64,000 bases of DNA from Kriegella aquimaris. GTDB taxonomy: Bacteria > Bacteroidota > Bacteroidia > Flavobacteriales > Flavobacteriaceae. This document shows, piece by piece, positions 17,441 to 26,607 of this stretch. Where the stretch lies: NCBI RefSeq assembly GCF_900103215.1, contig NZ_FNGV01000006.1, positions 186,001 to 250,000 of the forward strand, given 5' to 3'. The notes under the pieces are model-generated. The model was not told where the DNA came from, made no database searches, and saw only the letters and a program-made list of their open reading frames with translations. The translations under genes and the position numbers were made by a program. The stretch's first letter is position 1; every line of letters starts with the position of its first letter.

Positions 17441-20419
17441 ATGCAAAATAAAGGACTTATAAAGCTTTTTGCTTTCTTGTTCGGACTAGTAAGTATCTAC
17501 CAACTATCCTATACTTTCATTGCCAATAAAGTCGAAAATGACGCTGAAGCCTTTGCGATAAGTCGCGTAGCCGATTCCTCAGAAGGCTATTTGGCGGAAC
17601 GCGAAGCACTCGAAGCACGCTATTTAGATTCCATTGGGCACAACTCTCAATTTGGGTTTACTACCTATGATGAGGCCAAGAAAAAGGAATTGAACAAGGG
17701 ACTGGATCTTAAAGGAGGTATCAATGTAACCTTGCAGATATCGGTAAAAGATATCTTGAAAGGTTTGGCGAACAATACCAAAAATCCGGTTTTCAACAAG
17801 GCGCTTGCCGATGCCGACCTTGCTTCTAAAAGTAGCGACGATAGATATCTCGATTTATTTTTTGACGCTTTTGATAAAATCAAAGGGGATACAAAATTGG
17901 CTTCGCCCGATATATTTTTCACCAAGGGTCTGAGTGATGAAATTCAGACGATGGATGCCGATGATGCCACTGTAAAAAGAATTATCGAGACGAAAGTCGA
18001 TGAATCTATAGTATCGGCTTTCGAAGTTTTACGTGAACGTATCGATGGCTTTGGAGTTACCCAACCTAATATTCAAAGAGAAGGAAATTCGGGTCGTATC
18101 TTGGTCGAGTTACCAGGTGTTCGTGATATTTCACGTGCTCAAGATTTATTATCCAGTACCGCTCAATTGGAGTTTTGGGAAACCTATAGTTCTAGCAACC
18201 AAAGTATTTCAAACTTTTTGATTGCAGCCAATGAGAAATTAAAGACATTAATTGATACGGCGACCGTAGAGACACCTGCGAAAGAAGAATCGGAGTTAGA
18301 CTCCTTACTTTCCGATGTATCTCAAGACTCTTTGGATCTGGCAAGTCAAGTGAATCCACTTTTAGATTTAATAGCGGGTCCGGGTAGTCAACATGCCGTA
18401 GCTAAATTTGCTATTAAAGATACTGCCAAGGTGGGCGCTTATTTACGCATGCCACAAATTCGGCGCTTGATACCAAATGATATTCAATTTGTAAAGTTTT
18501 TATGGGAGCGTCCCTCAACGGAAGATACTGAAGTTGTCGATCTTTATGCCCTTAAGTCGAATCGTGATGGCGTACCTAGAATAAGTGGTGATGTCGTAAG
18601 TGATGCAAGAGCTGATTTCGATCAATTTAGCAAACCGGCGGTCTCTATGACCATGAATACCAGGGGAGCTAAAGAATGGGAAGACTTAACGGGTGATGCT
18701 TATAATAACAAGACCGGTATTGCTATTGTTTTAGATAATAAGGTATATACCGCACCGGGTGTATCGACTGGTCCTATTTCCGGCGGTCGCTCTGAAATCA
18801 CTGGTACCTTTACCGTAAACGAAACTAAAGATATCTCGAACGTACTACGTGCAGGTAAGTTACCCGCATCTGCCGAGATAATTCAGTCTGAAATTGTTGG
18901 ACCTTCCTTGGGACAAGAGGCTATTGACAGTGGTTTTATGTCATTCTTGATTGCCATGGCCATTGTTTTGGTCTGGATGGTTTTCTATTATGGTAAAGCT
19001 GGGCTTTTTGCTGATATAGCGTTATTGCTCAACATCCTATTGATTTTTGGTGTATTGACCAGTTTGAGTGCGGTATTGACTTTGCCGGGTATTGCCGGTA
19101 TCGTTTTGACCATTGGTATGTCAGTTGATGCGAACGTGCTTATTTTTGAACGTATTAAGGAAGAATTGGCCAAGGGCAAAGGTAAATCACAAGCTATCTC
19201 AGATGGTTTCAGTAACGCTCTTTCATCAATTCTCGATGCGAATATCACTACTGGGCTTACGGCATTGATATTGTTCGTATTCGGTTCAGGTCCGATTAAA
19301 GGGTTTGCAACTACTTTATTGATAGGTATACTTACATCATTGTTCACTGCTATATTCATTACGCGTTTATTGGTAGATTGGTATATCAGTGGAAAAACAA
19401 GAAGACTTGATTTCTCAACGAGTTTGACCAAAAACTTATTTACGGGTATCAATATCGACTTCTTGATCAAACGTAAAATAGCTTATATATTTTCTCTTGT
19501 ACTAATTGCAATTGGCGTATTCTCATTAGCTACTAATGGCTTGCAGCAAGGTGTTGATTTTTTAGGAGGCCGTTCGTATCAAGTTCGATTTGATCAAGAG
19601 ATCAATCCTTCGGAAATCGCATCGGAACTTAATGAAGTTTTTGGAAGTGGTACCAAAGTCAAAGAATTTGGTGATGCCAATCAAATTAAGATTACGACGT
19701 CTTATAAAGTAGATGTTGAAGGTATTGAAGTGGATAACGAAATTCAGAACAAGTTATATACTGTCTTGCAGAAATACCTTCCGAGCGGAACAACATATGA
19801 CGATTTTGTTGTAGGCAGCGCCGACAAATCGATTGGTATACTACAATCGATAAAAGTAGGTCCGACTATAGCCGATGATATCAAGAACAATGCATTTTTG
19901 GCCATTTTAGGGTCTCTTGCAGTTGTCTTCCTTTATATCTTGTTCCGATTTAGAAAATGGCAATTTTCTTTGGGTGCTGTTACAGCGGTATTCCACGATG
20001 TATTGATTGTGTTGGGTATCTTTTCTTTAACCAGCGATATAATGCCCTTCAATATGGAAGTGGATCAGGCCTTCATTGCGGCTATTCTAACGGTGATTGG
20101 GTATTCATTGAACGACACGGTGGTAGTATTTGACCGGATTCGGGAAATCGTTGCGGAAAAAGGCTGGAAATCGGGAGAGAACATTAATTCGGCGGTCAAC
20201 AGTACCTTGGGAAGAACCTTGAATACCTCGATGACGACATTGGTCGTGCTTTTGACCATCTTTGTTTTTGGTGGAGAATCGCTTCGAGGCTTTATGTTCG
20301 CCATGATTATTGGTGTAATCGTAGGTACTTATTCTTCCGTATTTATCGCTACACCTGTAATGTTCGACACGATTAAGAAAAAGATTTTGGCTGGTAAGGC
20401 AGATAAGATTGTAAAGTAA
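17441..20419 (+). CDS. secDF: Protein translocase SecDF fusion
   Basis: The 992-residue inner-membrane protein is a SecD-SecF fusion that uses ion flow to help pull secreted proteins through SecYEG. After the first helix and the conserved GLDLKGGINVTLQ, a large periplasmic P1 region includes ERIDGFGVTQPNIQREG and RILVELPG. The SecD membrane half has GIAGIVLTIGMSVDANVLIFERIKEEL. The SecF half (from about residue 670) starts IKRKIAYIFS, has GVDFLGGRSYQVRF and ends with AILTVIGYSLNDTVVVFDRIREI. There are twelve predicted helices. The fused form is normal for Bacteroidota. It is monocistronic, ending at the hairpin 20439-20488. Confidence 0.96.
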   Translation: MQNKGLIKLFAFLFGLVSIYQLSYTFIANKVENDAEAFAISRVADSSEGYLAEREALEARYLDSIGHNSQFGFTTYDEAKKKELNKGLDLKGGINVTLQISVKDILKGLANNTKNPVFNKALADADLASKSSDDRYLDLFFDAFDKIKGDTKLASPDIFFTKGLSDEIQTMDADDATVKRIIETKVDESIVSAFEVLRERIDGFGVTQPNIQREGNSGRILVELPGVRDISRAQDLLSSTAQLEFWETYSSSNQSISNFLIAANEKLKTLIDTATVETPAKEESELDSLLSDVSQDSLDLASQVNPLLDLIAGPGSQHAVAKFAIKDTAKVGAYLRMPQIRRLIPNDIQFVKFLWERPSTEDTEVVDLYALKSNRDGVPRISGDVVSDARADFDQFSKPAVSMTMNTRGAKEWEDLTGDAYNNKTGIAIVLDNKVYTAPGVSTGPISGGRSEITGTFTVNETKDISNVLRAGKLPASAEIIQSEIVGPSLGQEAIDSGFMSFLIAMAIVLVWMVFYYGKAGLFADIALLLNILLIFGVLTSLSAVLTLPGIAGIVLTIGMSVDANVLIFERIKEELAKGKGKSQAISDGFSNALSSILDANITTGLTALILFVFGSGPIKGFATTLLIGILTSLFTAIFITRLLVDWYISGKTRRLDFSTSLTKNLFTGINIDFLIKRKIAYIFSLVLIAIGVFSLATNGLQQGVDFLGGRSYQVRFDQEINPSEIASELNEVFGSGTKVKEFGDANQIKITTSYKVDVEGIEVDNEIQNKLYTVLQKYLPSGTTYDDFVVGSADKSIGILQSIKVGPTIADDIKNNAFLAILGSLAVVFLYILFRFRKWQFSLGAVTAVFHDVLIVLGIFSLTSDIMPFNMEVDQAFIAAILTVIGYSLNDTVVVFDRIREIVAEKGWKSGENINSAVNSTLGRTLNTSMTTLVVLLTIFVFGGESLRGFMFAMIIGVIVGTYSSVFIATPVMFDTIKKKILAGKADKIVK

Positions 20420-20438
20420 CTTTTAACCTTACTTTACT

Positions 20439-20488
20439 TTAAAAATCCGTTTGACTTTCATCATGAAAATCAAACGGATTTTTTTTAT
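20439..20488. terminator. Bidirectional terminator between secDF and the ModF-like gene
   Basis: AAAAATCCGTTTGA pairs with TCAAACGGATTTTT around a short loop, with T-runs on both strands. The stop codon of the convergent ABC gene (20485) falls in its right edge. Confidence 0.9.
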
Positions 20489-21723
20489 TGCACTTTTCCT
20501 ATTGAGCCTTGTTTCGATGTATTAAGTTCGTATATGTAGTCGGGCTCAAGGTCTTCTTCTTTTCTATGCGAGACAAAGACTATCGCTGTATCGCTTTCTT
20601 TGGCGAATTTGTTGACAAGGGCAACGAACATAGCCGCACTTTGATCATCTAAACCTGCGGTGGGCTCATCCAAGATGAGTAATAAAGGATGTTTTATCAT
20701 TGCTCGAACACACATGACCATACGTTTTTGGCCCATCGTGAGATCATGAAAATGAACGTCCTTCATGTGCCACATATCCATAAGCATCAACCATTGTTGG
20801 GCAACTTTTAATTGTATTTCGGTGGGTCGAACATACAGCCCAATGGAATCATTAAGGCCTGAAATCAACATATGTTCAAGACTGTGGTAACCGGTAAATT
20901 TATCGGTCATAGAAGGGGTAAAGTATCCGATATGTTTTTTGATGTCCCATACGCTTTCCCCACTCCCTTTCTTAATCCCGAACAAATAGAGTTCTTGTCC
21001 GTACCCTTTTGGGTTTTCACCCGTAATCATAGATAATATAGTGGTTTTTCCACTCCCGTTTTTTCCGACCAATTGCCAGAATTCCCCTTTTTTTATTTTC
21101 CAGTTGATAGCTTTTAGTATAGGCTTCCCAGAATAAGAAACATTGATACCCCTGAGGTCTATAAGAGTGTCACCATCAAACTTCAACTGTTTAATGGGTG
21201 AAGGAATTGCTCCCATAAAGTTGATGGCATTTCGAAATGTATGGGCAGAAGCATCATCATCGTAAAATGTTAGCACTCTTTTTTCAAGTCTGGCAAAGGA
21301 GTCGATAAAGGGCAGTAGATCTCTTTTTCTGCTTATCAATTGAACTAGGGATGTCGTATCCGAAATGTGCTCTAGACGTTCTTTTAGTTCTGCCTGGGAG
21401 GCAATATCTAGATTGTCAAAGGGATTGTCAAGTACAATGAAATCAGGATTGTTTTCCAAGATGTAATTAAGAAGCGCCTTTTTCTGTTCCCCACTAGACA
21501 TGGTTTTTAAGCTTTGGACCGTGCCAGAGGTGATAATTTTGGTGTCATGGCGGTCTTCCTCATCAATAAACCTTTCTAACATTAATTTCGAGAACAAGGC
21601 TCCGGAAGCCCCTTTGAGTTCTTCAAAGCCCTTCGGCATATCAGGATTAAATAAGCTGTCAATCAAATACTCTTTATCGGATGTATTATCGATAAAAACA
21701 GCCCAATGTGCAATTTGGGACAT
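20485..21723 (-). CDS. ModF-like tandem ABC ATPase with a degenerate first domain
   Basis: The 412-residue soluble protein has two ABC domains. The second (about 195-405) is intact: Walker A GKNGSGKTT, Q-loop in GYFTPSM, signature LTMGQKRM, Walker B LLILDEPTAGLD and switch His in VFVSHRKEE. The first (about 1-170) keeps a signature, TMSSGEQKK, and a Walker-B-like FIVLDNPFDNLD. It has no recognisable Walker A, its catalytic Glu is replaced by Asn, and the switch region reads LISRKRD without His. Tandem ABC proteins of the ModF/PhrA type are cytosolic and of unclear function. No permease gene is nearby. It ends in the shared hairpin at 20439-20488. Confidence 0.85.
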   Translation of the reverse strand: MSQIAHWAVFIDNTSDKEYLIDSLFNPDMPKGFEELKGASGALFSKLMLERFIDEEDRHDTKIITSGTVQSLKTMSSGEQKKALLNYILENNPDFIVLDNPFDNLDIASQAELKERLEHISDTTSLVQLISRKRDLLPFIDSFARLEKRVLTFYDDDASAHTFRNAINFMGAIPSPIKQLKFDGDTLIDLRGINVSYSGKPILKAINWKIKKGEFWQLVGKNGSGKTTILSMITGENPKGYGQELYLFGIKKGSGESVWDIKKHIGYFTPSMTDKFTGYHSLEHMLISGLNDSIGLYVRPTEIQLKVAQQWLMLMDMWHMKDVHFHDLTMGQKRMVMCVRAMIKHPLLLILDEPTAGLDDQSAAMFVALVNKFAKESDTAIVFVSHRKEEDLEPDYIYELNTSKQGSIGKVQ

Positions 21724-21826
21724 AAAATAGATTTACTTGCGAAGTTATACTTCTATTGGAAAATTGCAAAAACGAAACTTAGGGAATTTAAAATTGTAGC
21801 GAGAAAGCCTTTTGCCCAATAATAGT

Positions 21827-22354
21827 TTATGTAAACTGGAGTTTAGTTCTAAAGATGTGTACTGGGTTAGTGTTGTAAATTGTTGTCTTGTCTTGTGACA
21901 TACCGATTTTTGAAGCTACTTTTTGAGAAGGAATGTTATCGATATGTATAATGGAAATTAATGAATCTGCCAGTTGGTTGTTAGCGGCATATGATTTGCA
22001 TTTTAGAGCGGCTTCCGAAGCAAAACCATTTTGCCAGTACGCTGGAAGGATGGAATAACCTATTTCCAGTTCTTGGATTTTATCAACGTTCTGAACTAAA
22101 AGTCCACAAAGACCTACCATTGCTCCATTCTTTTTTAGAATTAGAACATTCATGCCCCCAAGATTTTTATCATACCGTTCAAAAACGCGTTCAAATTGCT
22201 CTTTGCAAGCTTGTACGGGATTAGAAGGCAGACCTTCCCAATATAGTGAGGACCTAGGATCTTGATGAAATGGGAGCCATGAATCAAAGTCTGAGGCTTT
22301 TAGCTTTCGAAAGAGTAATCTTTCGGTTTCTTGGTTCTCGAGCAATAGATGCAT
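21827..22354 (-). CDS. GNAT acetyltransferase, RimJ/RimL-like
   Basis: This 175-residue protein has the pattern of ribosomal-protein-type N-acetyltransferases. It starts with TERLLFRKLKASDFDSWLPF, has the central strand NVLILKKNGAMVGLCGLL, then the motif ELEIGYSILPAYWQNGFASEA, which covers the acetyl-CoA pyrophosphate-binding loop (a variant Q/R-x-x-G-x-A: QNGFASEA), and ends with IHIDNIPSQKVASKIGM. Substrate unknown. It lies four bases upstream of nothing else on its strand but directly follows the DUF192 gene (gap four bases), so the two are probably co-transcribed. Confidence 0.85.
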   Translation of the reverse strand: MHLLLENQETERLLFRKLKASDFDSWLPFHQDPRSSLYWEGLPSNPVQACKEQFERVFERYDKNLGGMNVLILKKNGAMVGLCGLLVQNVDKIQELEIGYSILPAYWQNGFASEAALKCKSYAANNQLADSLISIIHIDNIPSQKVASKIGMSQDKTTIYNTNPVHIFRTKLQFT

Positions 22355-22358
22355 GGTA

Positions 22359-22847
22359 CTAAAGTCTTATAAAAGAAATACTATCGCCTACTTGTAAAGA
22401 CCACTGTTCCACCATACCGGCATTTACTTCAAGAACGTATTTTACCGGTACTTTCGATGATAGGCCCTTTTGGTTATAGGGCTCGGCATTTTCTTGAAAA
22501 CTGGCAATGCGTAAATCGTCTCCGATAAAAATAATATCCAACGGAAACTCAGTGTTTTTCATATAAAATGAATGCATTGCAATATCCGGAAATATAAAAA
22601 GCATGCCTTGCTCTTTGTCCATTGAATTGCGGTACATTAAACCGGTTTGGGTCTCATAATCACTTTCGGCGATTTCAATAGCAAGGTGTACCAACACGGA
22701 GTCTTTTTCGGTCTGATGTATCGTAAGCTCGCCCTCTTTTTTAAAGATAACAGGTTCGGTCTTGATGGCTGCTTTTGGTGTGTCTTTGCAAGACTGAAGG
22801 CTTATAGATACGATTGCGAAAAGCAGCGCTATTTTAAAGCATTTCAT
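22359..22847 (-). CDS. DUF192-family lipoprotein
   Basis: This 162-residue protein has a lipoprotein signal (FAIVSISLQSC, Cys at about 20). The DUF192 domain (about 50-160) shows VHLAIEIAESDYETQTGLMYRNSM, the MLFIFPDIAMHSFYMKNTEFPLDIIFIG core and VKYVLEVNAGMVEQWSLQVGDSI, matching the family consensus G-L-M-x-R-x-M and F-W/Y-M-K-N-T. DUF192 proteins are small extracytoplasmic domains of unknown function, sometimes linked to heavy-metal or oxidative stress. It precedes the GNAT gene and follows lgt by 47 bases on the same strand. Confidence 0.88.
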   Translation of the reverse strand: MKCFKIALLFAIVSISLQSCKDTPKAAIKTEPVIFKKEGELTIHQTEKDSVLVHLAIEIAESDYETQTGLMYRNSMDKEQGMLFIFPDIAMHSFYMKNTEFPLDIIFIGDDLRIASFQENAEPYNQKGLSSKVPVKYVLEVNAGMVEQWSLQVGDSISFIRL

Positions 22848-22894
22848 GGTATTCTTTTTAAAATAAAAATAATTTCCAGTATCGAATTGGCAGC

Positions 22895-23866
22895 CTATTT
22901 TTTACTGCGAACAAAACTTGGTCTGAACATAAAGTACAGCCCTATGATAATGAATGGAATACTAAGCCATTGCCCCGTCGAAAGCAGTCCCAAAGATTCT
23001 TCGAAACCTCCTTGGCTTTTTTTGACGAATTCAACAAAGAATCGTATCGTCCACAACAACACCAAAAAGAGACCGAATAAATAGCCGGGCTTATTTTTCT
23101 TATCCGTCTTCCAATACAGATGGTAAAGAATTAAAAAAACAAAGATATAGCAGAACCCTTCGTACAATTGTGCAGGATGTCGGTAAGGTATCTGAGCCAG
23201 ATAATCTGAAAACTGCGGATTGTTTACAAGGGCATCATAGGCTGCAGGTACCGATTTTTCTTGGGTGATACCCATAACTTGGGCCGGATGCATGTCATCG
23301 GAATCTCGAACGAATTTTGTGGCAAAAATGAAAGATTCATCGGTAACCTTACCATTGATTTCTGAATTGAAAAAATTTCCTAAACGCACACAAAACGCCC
23401 CAATCGCAACAGGAATTACGATACGGTCCAATATCCATAACATTTTGAACTCGGGAAATTTTCGTGTGTAAAGGTACATGCCAATGATGATTCCGATAGC
23501 GGCGCCATGGCTGGCCAAACCTGTAAAACCAGTAAATTCATACCCTTTGATTAATCCGAACAACAAGCTTCCGTCGGCACTTTCCCGAATGGGTAATAAT
23601 ATTTCCGTTATATGATTTTGATAGTAAGGCCAATCATAGAAAAAAACATGGCCTAAGCGTGCGCCCAACATGGTGGCCAGCACGGTATAGATGAAAAGTG
23701 AATCTAGCTGCTCCACCGTCTTTTTTTCATTCGTAAAAATTCGCTTCATAATAAACCACCCTAGGGCGAAAGCGACAATCCAAAGTAGATTGTAATATTT
23801 GATCTGTAAGGGGCCAAGATTGAAAATTGTCTCGTTCGGATTCCAGATAAAGCTTAAAAAGTGCAT
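22895..23866 (-). CDS. lgt: Prolipoprotein diacylglyceryl transferase
   Basis: This 323-residue, seven-helix inner-membrane enzyme transfers diacylglycerol from phosphatidylglycerol to the lipobox Cys of prolipoproteins. Key motifs are GARLGHVFFYDWPYYQ, the essential HGAAIGIIIG (catalytic His region), the Lgt signature CVRLGNFFNSEINGK and RHPAQLYEGF near the C-terminus. The many lipoproteins in this window are its expected substrates. It sits with yidD, cysS and folE on the same strand, an arrangement also found elsewhere in Bacteroidota. Confidence 0.96.
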   Translation of the reverse strand: MHFLSFIWNPNETIFNLGPLQIKYYNLLWIVAFALGWFIMKRIFTNEKKTVEQLDSLFIYTVLATMLGARLGHVFFYDWPYYQNHITEILLPIRESADGSLLFGLIKGYEFTGFTGLASHGAAIGIIIGMYLYTRKFPEFKMLWILDRIVIPVAIGAFCVRLGNFFNSEINGKVTDESFIFATKFVRDSDDMHPAQVMGITQEKSVPAAYDALVNNPQFSDYLAQIPYRHPAQLYEGFCYIFVFLILYHLYWKTDKKNKPGYLFGLFLVLLWTIRFFVEFVKKSQGGFEESLGLLSTGQWLSIPFIIIGLYFMFRPSFVRSKK

Positions 23867-23988
23867 AGGGATTATTTTACGGCGCTAAAGATAAGAAAAT
23901 TGATGTGGGGTTATTCCGTTTATTATTTTTAAAGTTGGCTGATGATGGTTAAAATTAACCTAAAATGGGCAAGAGCAATTCGAATACG

Positions 23989-24210
23989 CTAAGGCACTGG
24001 GTCATACCCTTTGCCTCCCCAAGGGTGACAGCTGAAAATTCGCTTTATCGAGAGCCAACCGCCTTTGAAAAGACCGTGTTTTTGGAGTGCTTCGAGCGTA
24101 TATTGTGAGCATGTAGGGGAGTAGCGACAGGAAGCCGGAGTATAGGGTGAAATCGCATATTGGTAAAATTTGACCAAAAAAACAAAAGGGGCTATGAGTA
24201 TTTTTTTCAT
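23989..24210 (-). CDS. yidD: YidD membrane-protein insertion efficiency factor
   Basis: This 73-residue protein has the whole YidD signature: an amphipathic start [20 protein letters not shown], the Cys-rich [19 protein letters not shown] and the end [15 protein letters not shown]. YidD helps YidC-dependent insertion of inner-membrane proteins. In many bacteria it lies between rnpA and yidC, but in Bacteroidota it often stands near cysS, as here. An overlapping frame over nearly the same bases is not coding. Confidence 0.95.
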   Translation of the reverse strand: MKKILIAPFVFLVKFYQYAISPYTPASCRYSPTCSQYTLEALQKHGLFKGGWLSIKRIFSCHPWGGKGYDPVP

Positions 24211-24292
24211 AAACGCTAAACTTGTTTTGCCATTGGCCGCTATTTTCTTGGTACAAACGCTTATTTCTCGAAATGGGAGAAACTAGAGTTGC

Positions 24293-25774
24293 CTAAGAAA
24301 CGCTGAATGTAGTACCTTCTTTTCCATCTTTCAATTGAATGCCCAAAGCAGTCAATTGATCACGTATTTTATCGGAGGTCGCAAAATCTTTATTGGCCCT
24401 GGCATCGTTTCGTAATTCGATCAAGAGTTCTACTACCCCTGAAAGTTTGCTTGAATCATTGGCGCCCATGCTTTTGTTTTCTAGCCCTAAGACATCGAAT
24501 ACAAAGGCATTTATAACCTGGGTCAATAATTCTTTATCTTCGTTGGTAATGGTTTCTTTTCCTTCTTTGATCAGGTTAATGTGCTTGACGGCTTCGAACA
24601 AATTGGCAATTAAAATAGGCGTGTTGAAATCGTCATTCATCGCATCGTAACATTGCTGTTTCCATTCCAGAATTTGAAAATCAGAACTAGTGCCGGTATC
24701 AAGACCTTTGAGGGTTTCAATAGCATCCATCAATTTGCCATATCCTTTTTCTGATGCGAGAAGTGCGTCGTTGCTCAGATCTAAAATGCTTGTATAGTGG
24801 GCCTGCATCATAAAAAACCGAACAACGGAAGGTGAAAAAGCCTTACTTAGAATTTTGTTTTCCCCAGAAAAAATTTCGCCAGGTAAAATATTGTTCCCCG
24901 TTGATTTGGCCATTTTTTTTCCGTTCAGGGTCAGCATGTTGGCATGTAACCAATAGTTGACCGGCGAATGTCCATGGCTGGCTTCCGACTGTGCTATTTC
25001 GCATTCGTGGTGCGGAAATTTCAAATCCATTCCGCCGCCGTGAATATCAAAAGTTTCACCAAGATATTTGGTACTCATAGCCGTACATTCTAGATGCCAA
25101 CCAGGGAAACCATCTCCCCATGGTGAAGGCCATCTCATAATATGTTGAGGCTCGGCTTTTTTCCAGAGCGCAAAATCTTGTGGACTTCTTTTATCATCTT
25201 GGGCGGCAAGTTCGCGTGTATTCGCGATCATATCCTCTAATTTTCTCCCGCTGAGCTTTCCATAATCGTGAGATTCATTGAACTTCTTTACATCAAAGTA
25301 AACCGATCCATTTATCTCATAGGCGTACCCCTTGTCGAGAATTTCCTTAATGATTTCGATTTGTTCTATGATATGCCCTGTTGCGGTAGGTTCTATGCTT
25401 GGTGGTAGAAAATTGAACTTTTCAAGTATGTTGTGAAAATCGACGGTGTATCGCTGAACCACTTCCATGGGTTCCAATTGTTCCAGTCTGGCCTTTTTTG
25501 CAATTTTATCTTCCCCGTCTTCCGCGTCATCGACTAAATGTCCGGCATCTGTGATATTGCGTACATATCGCACTTTATAGCCCAAATGCTTTAAATATCG
25601 AAAAATCATGTCGAAAGACATAAAGGTTCTGCAATTGCCCAAATGTACATTGCTGTAAACGGTAGGACCACAGACGTACATGCCGATATGACCTTCGTTT
25701 ATAGGTTTGAAAACTTCTTTTTTGCCGGTAAGGGAATTGTAAACTTTTAGGGTTTGGCTTTTGTACAATTGCAT
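24293..25774 (-). CDS. cysS: Cysteinyl-tRNA synthetase
   Basis: This 493-residue class I synthetase charges tRNA-Cys. It has [20 protein letters not shown] with the HIGH-equivalent HLGN, the zinc ligands in that Cys, in [10 protein letters not shown] and in the following HHECE, and the KMSKS-equivalent KMAKSTGN. The DALR/C-terminal domain includes the [16 protein letters not shown] segment. The frame is open back to a TTG at 25789, touching the folE stop; the ATG at 25774 ([13 protein letters not shown]) is preferred because it matches the usual family start. The gap to folE is 15 bases, so they form an operon. Confidence 0.95.
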   Translation of the reverse strand: MQLYKSQTLKVYNSLTGKKEVFKPINEGHIGMYVCGPTVYSNVHLGNCRTFMSFDMIFRYLKHLGYKVRYVRNITDAGHLVDDAEDGEDKIAKKARLEQLEPMEVVQRYTVDFHNILEKFNFLPPSIEPTATGHIIEQIEIIKEILDKGYAYEINGSVYFDVKKFNESHDYGKLSGRKLEDMIANTRELAAQDDKRSPQDFALWKKAEPQHIMRWPSPWGDGFPGWHLECTAMSTKYLGETFDIHGGGMDLKFPHHECEIAQSEASHGHSPVNYWLHANMLTLNGKKMAKSTGNNILPGEIFSGENKILSKAFSPSVVRFFMMQAHYTSILDLSNDALLASEKGYGKLMDAIETLKGLDTGTSSDFQILEWKQQCYDAMNDDFNTPILIANLFEAVKHINLIKEGKETITNEDKELLTQVINAFVFDVLGLENKSMGANDSSKLSGVVELLIELRNDARANKDFATSDKIRDQLTALGIQLKDGKEGTTFSVS

Positions 25775-25789
25775 GGGGTGCTCAAACAA

Positions 25790-26470
25790 TTAAAATTTGG
25801 TTTCAAGGTTGATATAGTCCAAAAATTCTCTGCGAACCGCTTCATCTTTGAATTTTCCGCCATATTCCGCAGTAACTGTGCTACTTTCAATGTCGCGTAT
25901 GCCACGTGAATTTACGCAAAGATGCTTCGCGTCAATGACACAGGCCACATCTTCTGTATTCATGACCTTTTGAAGTTCCCTTACAATTTGGATGTTCAAA
26001 CGTTCTTGTACTTGCGGCCGTTTGGCATAATAATCGACAATTCTGTTCATTTTGGAAAGGCCTACCACCGTTCCACTTGAGATATAGGCAATGTGTGCCC
26101 TGCCCACAATAGGAAGCAAATGGTGCTCGCAAGTAGAATAGAGTGTGATATTTTTCTCAACCAACATCTCTCCGTATTTGTACTTGTTCTTGAAGGTAGA
26201 AGATTTGGGTTTTCGATCGGGGTGAAGCCCGCCAAAAATTTCATTTACAAACATTTTGGCTACCCTGTTCGGAGTGCCTTTTAGGCTATCATCCTCTAAA
26301 TCGAGTCCCAGAGTAAGTAAAATGTCTCTTACACTTTCTTTAATCCTTTCAATTTTGTCTTCATCGTTCAATACGAACGCATCATTACGCAAAGGGGTTT
26401 CTCCAGAGGTCGAAACGTGGTTGTTTCCCATTTCTTCAAAATGATCTTCCAATGTACTATCGATTTTCAT
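25790..26470 (-). CDS. folE: GTP cyclohydrolase I
   Basis: From the ATG at 26470 the protein has 226 residues and makes 7,8-dihydroneopterin triphosphate, the first step to folate. It contains GTPNRVAKMFV, the zinc and active-site segment STCEHHLLPIVGRAHIAY, KMNRIVDYYAKRPQVQERL and the second zinc ligand in KHLCVNSRGI. An ATG at 26506 would add 12 residues (MYIFAIRFSHSS), but the minus-strand TATCTTTG at 26494-26501 looks like its -7 promoter box and overlaps those codons; the shorter start is therefore chosen. Operon with cysS downstream. Confidence 0.94.
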   Translation of the reverse strand: MKIDSTLEDHFEEMGNNHVSTSGETPLRNDAFVLNDEDKIERIKESVRDILLTLGLDLEDDSLKGTPNRVAKMFVNEIFGGLHPDRKPKSSTFKNKYKYGEMLVEKNITLYSTCEHHLLPIVGRAHIAYISSGTVVGLSKMNRIVDYYAKRPQVQERLNIQIVRELQKVMNTEDVACVIDAKHLCVNSRGIRDIESSTVTAEYGGKFKDEAVRREFLDYINLETKF

Positions 26471-26493
26471 GCTACTGTGGCTAAAACGAATGG

Positions 26494-26501
26494 CAAAGAT
26501 A
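26494..26501 (-). promoter_or_regulatory. Probable folE-cysS promoter -7 box
   Basis: On the minus strand the bases read TATCTTTG followed by CC, matching TAnnTTTG, 24 bases upstream of the chosen folE ATG. No clear -33 TTG; the box is the main reason to prefer the shorter FolE. Confidence 0.5.
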
Positions 26502-26607
26502 TACATTATATGGCACTTTATAGTCCATTAGGCCTGTTACGCAACATAAATTAGTGTTAACATAAAACCCTATTTATTTTTACACTTTCCAAAAGTCATG
26601 CCTGCTC

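Noticed and set aside
24002-24256. 84-residue frame overlapping yidD on the same strand
   Set aside because: The other frame carries the complete YidD signature; this one has no family pattern and is only the out-of-frame reading.
25774-25789. Longer CysS starting at TTG 25789
   Set aside because: The start would touch the folE stop and add five residues not seen in the family; ATG 25774 is a natural start.
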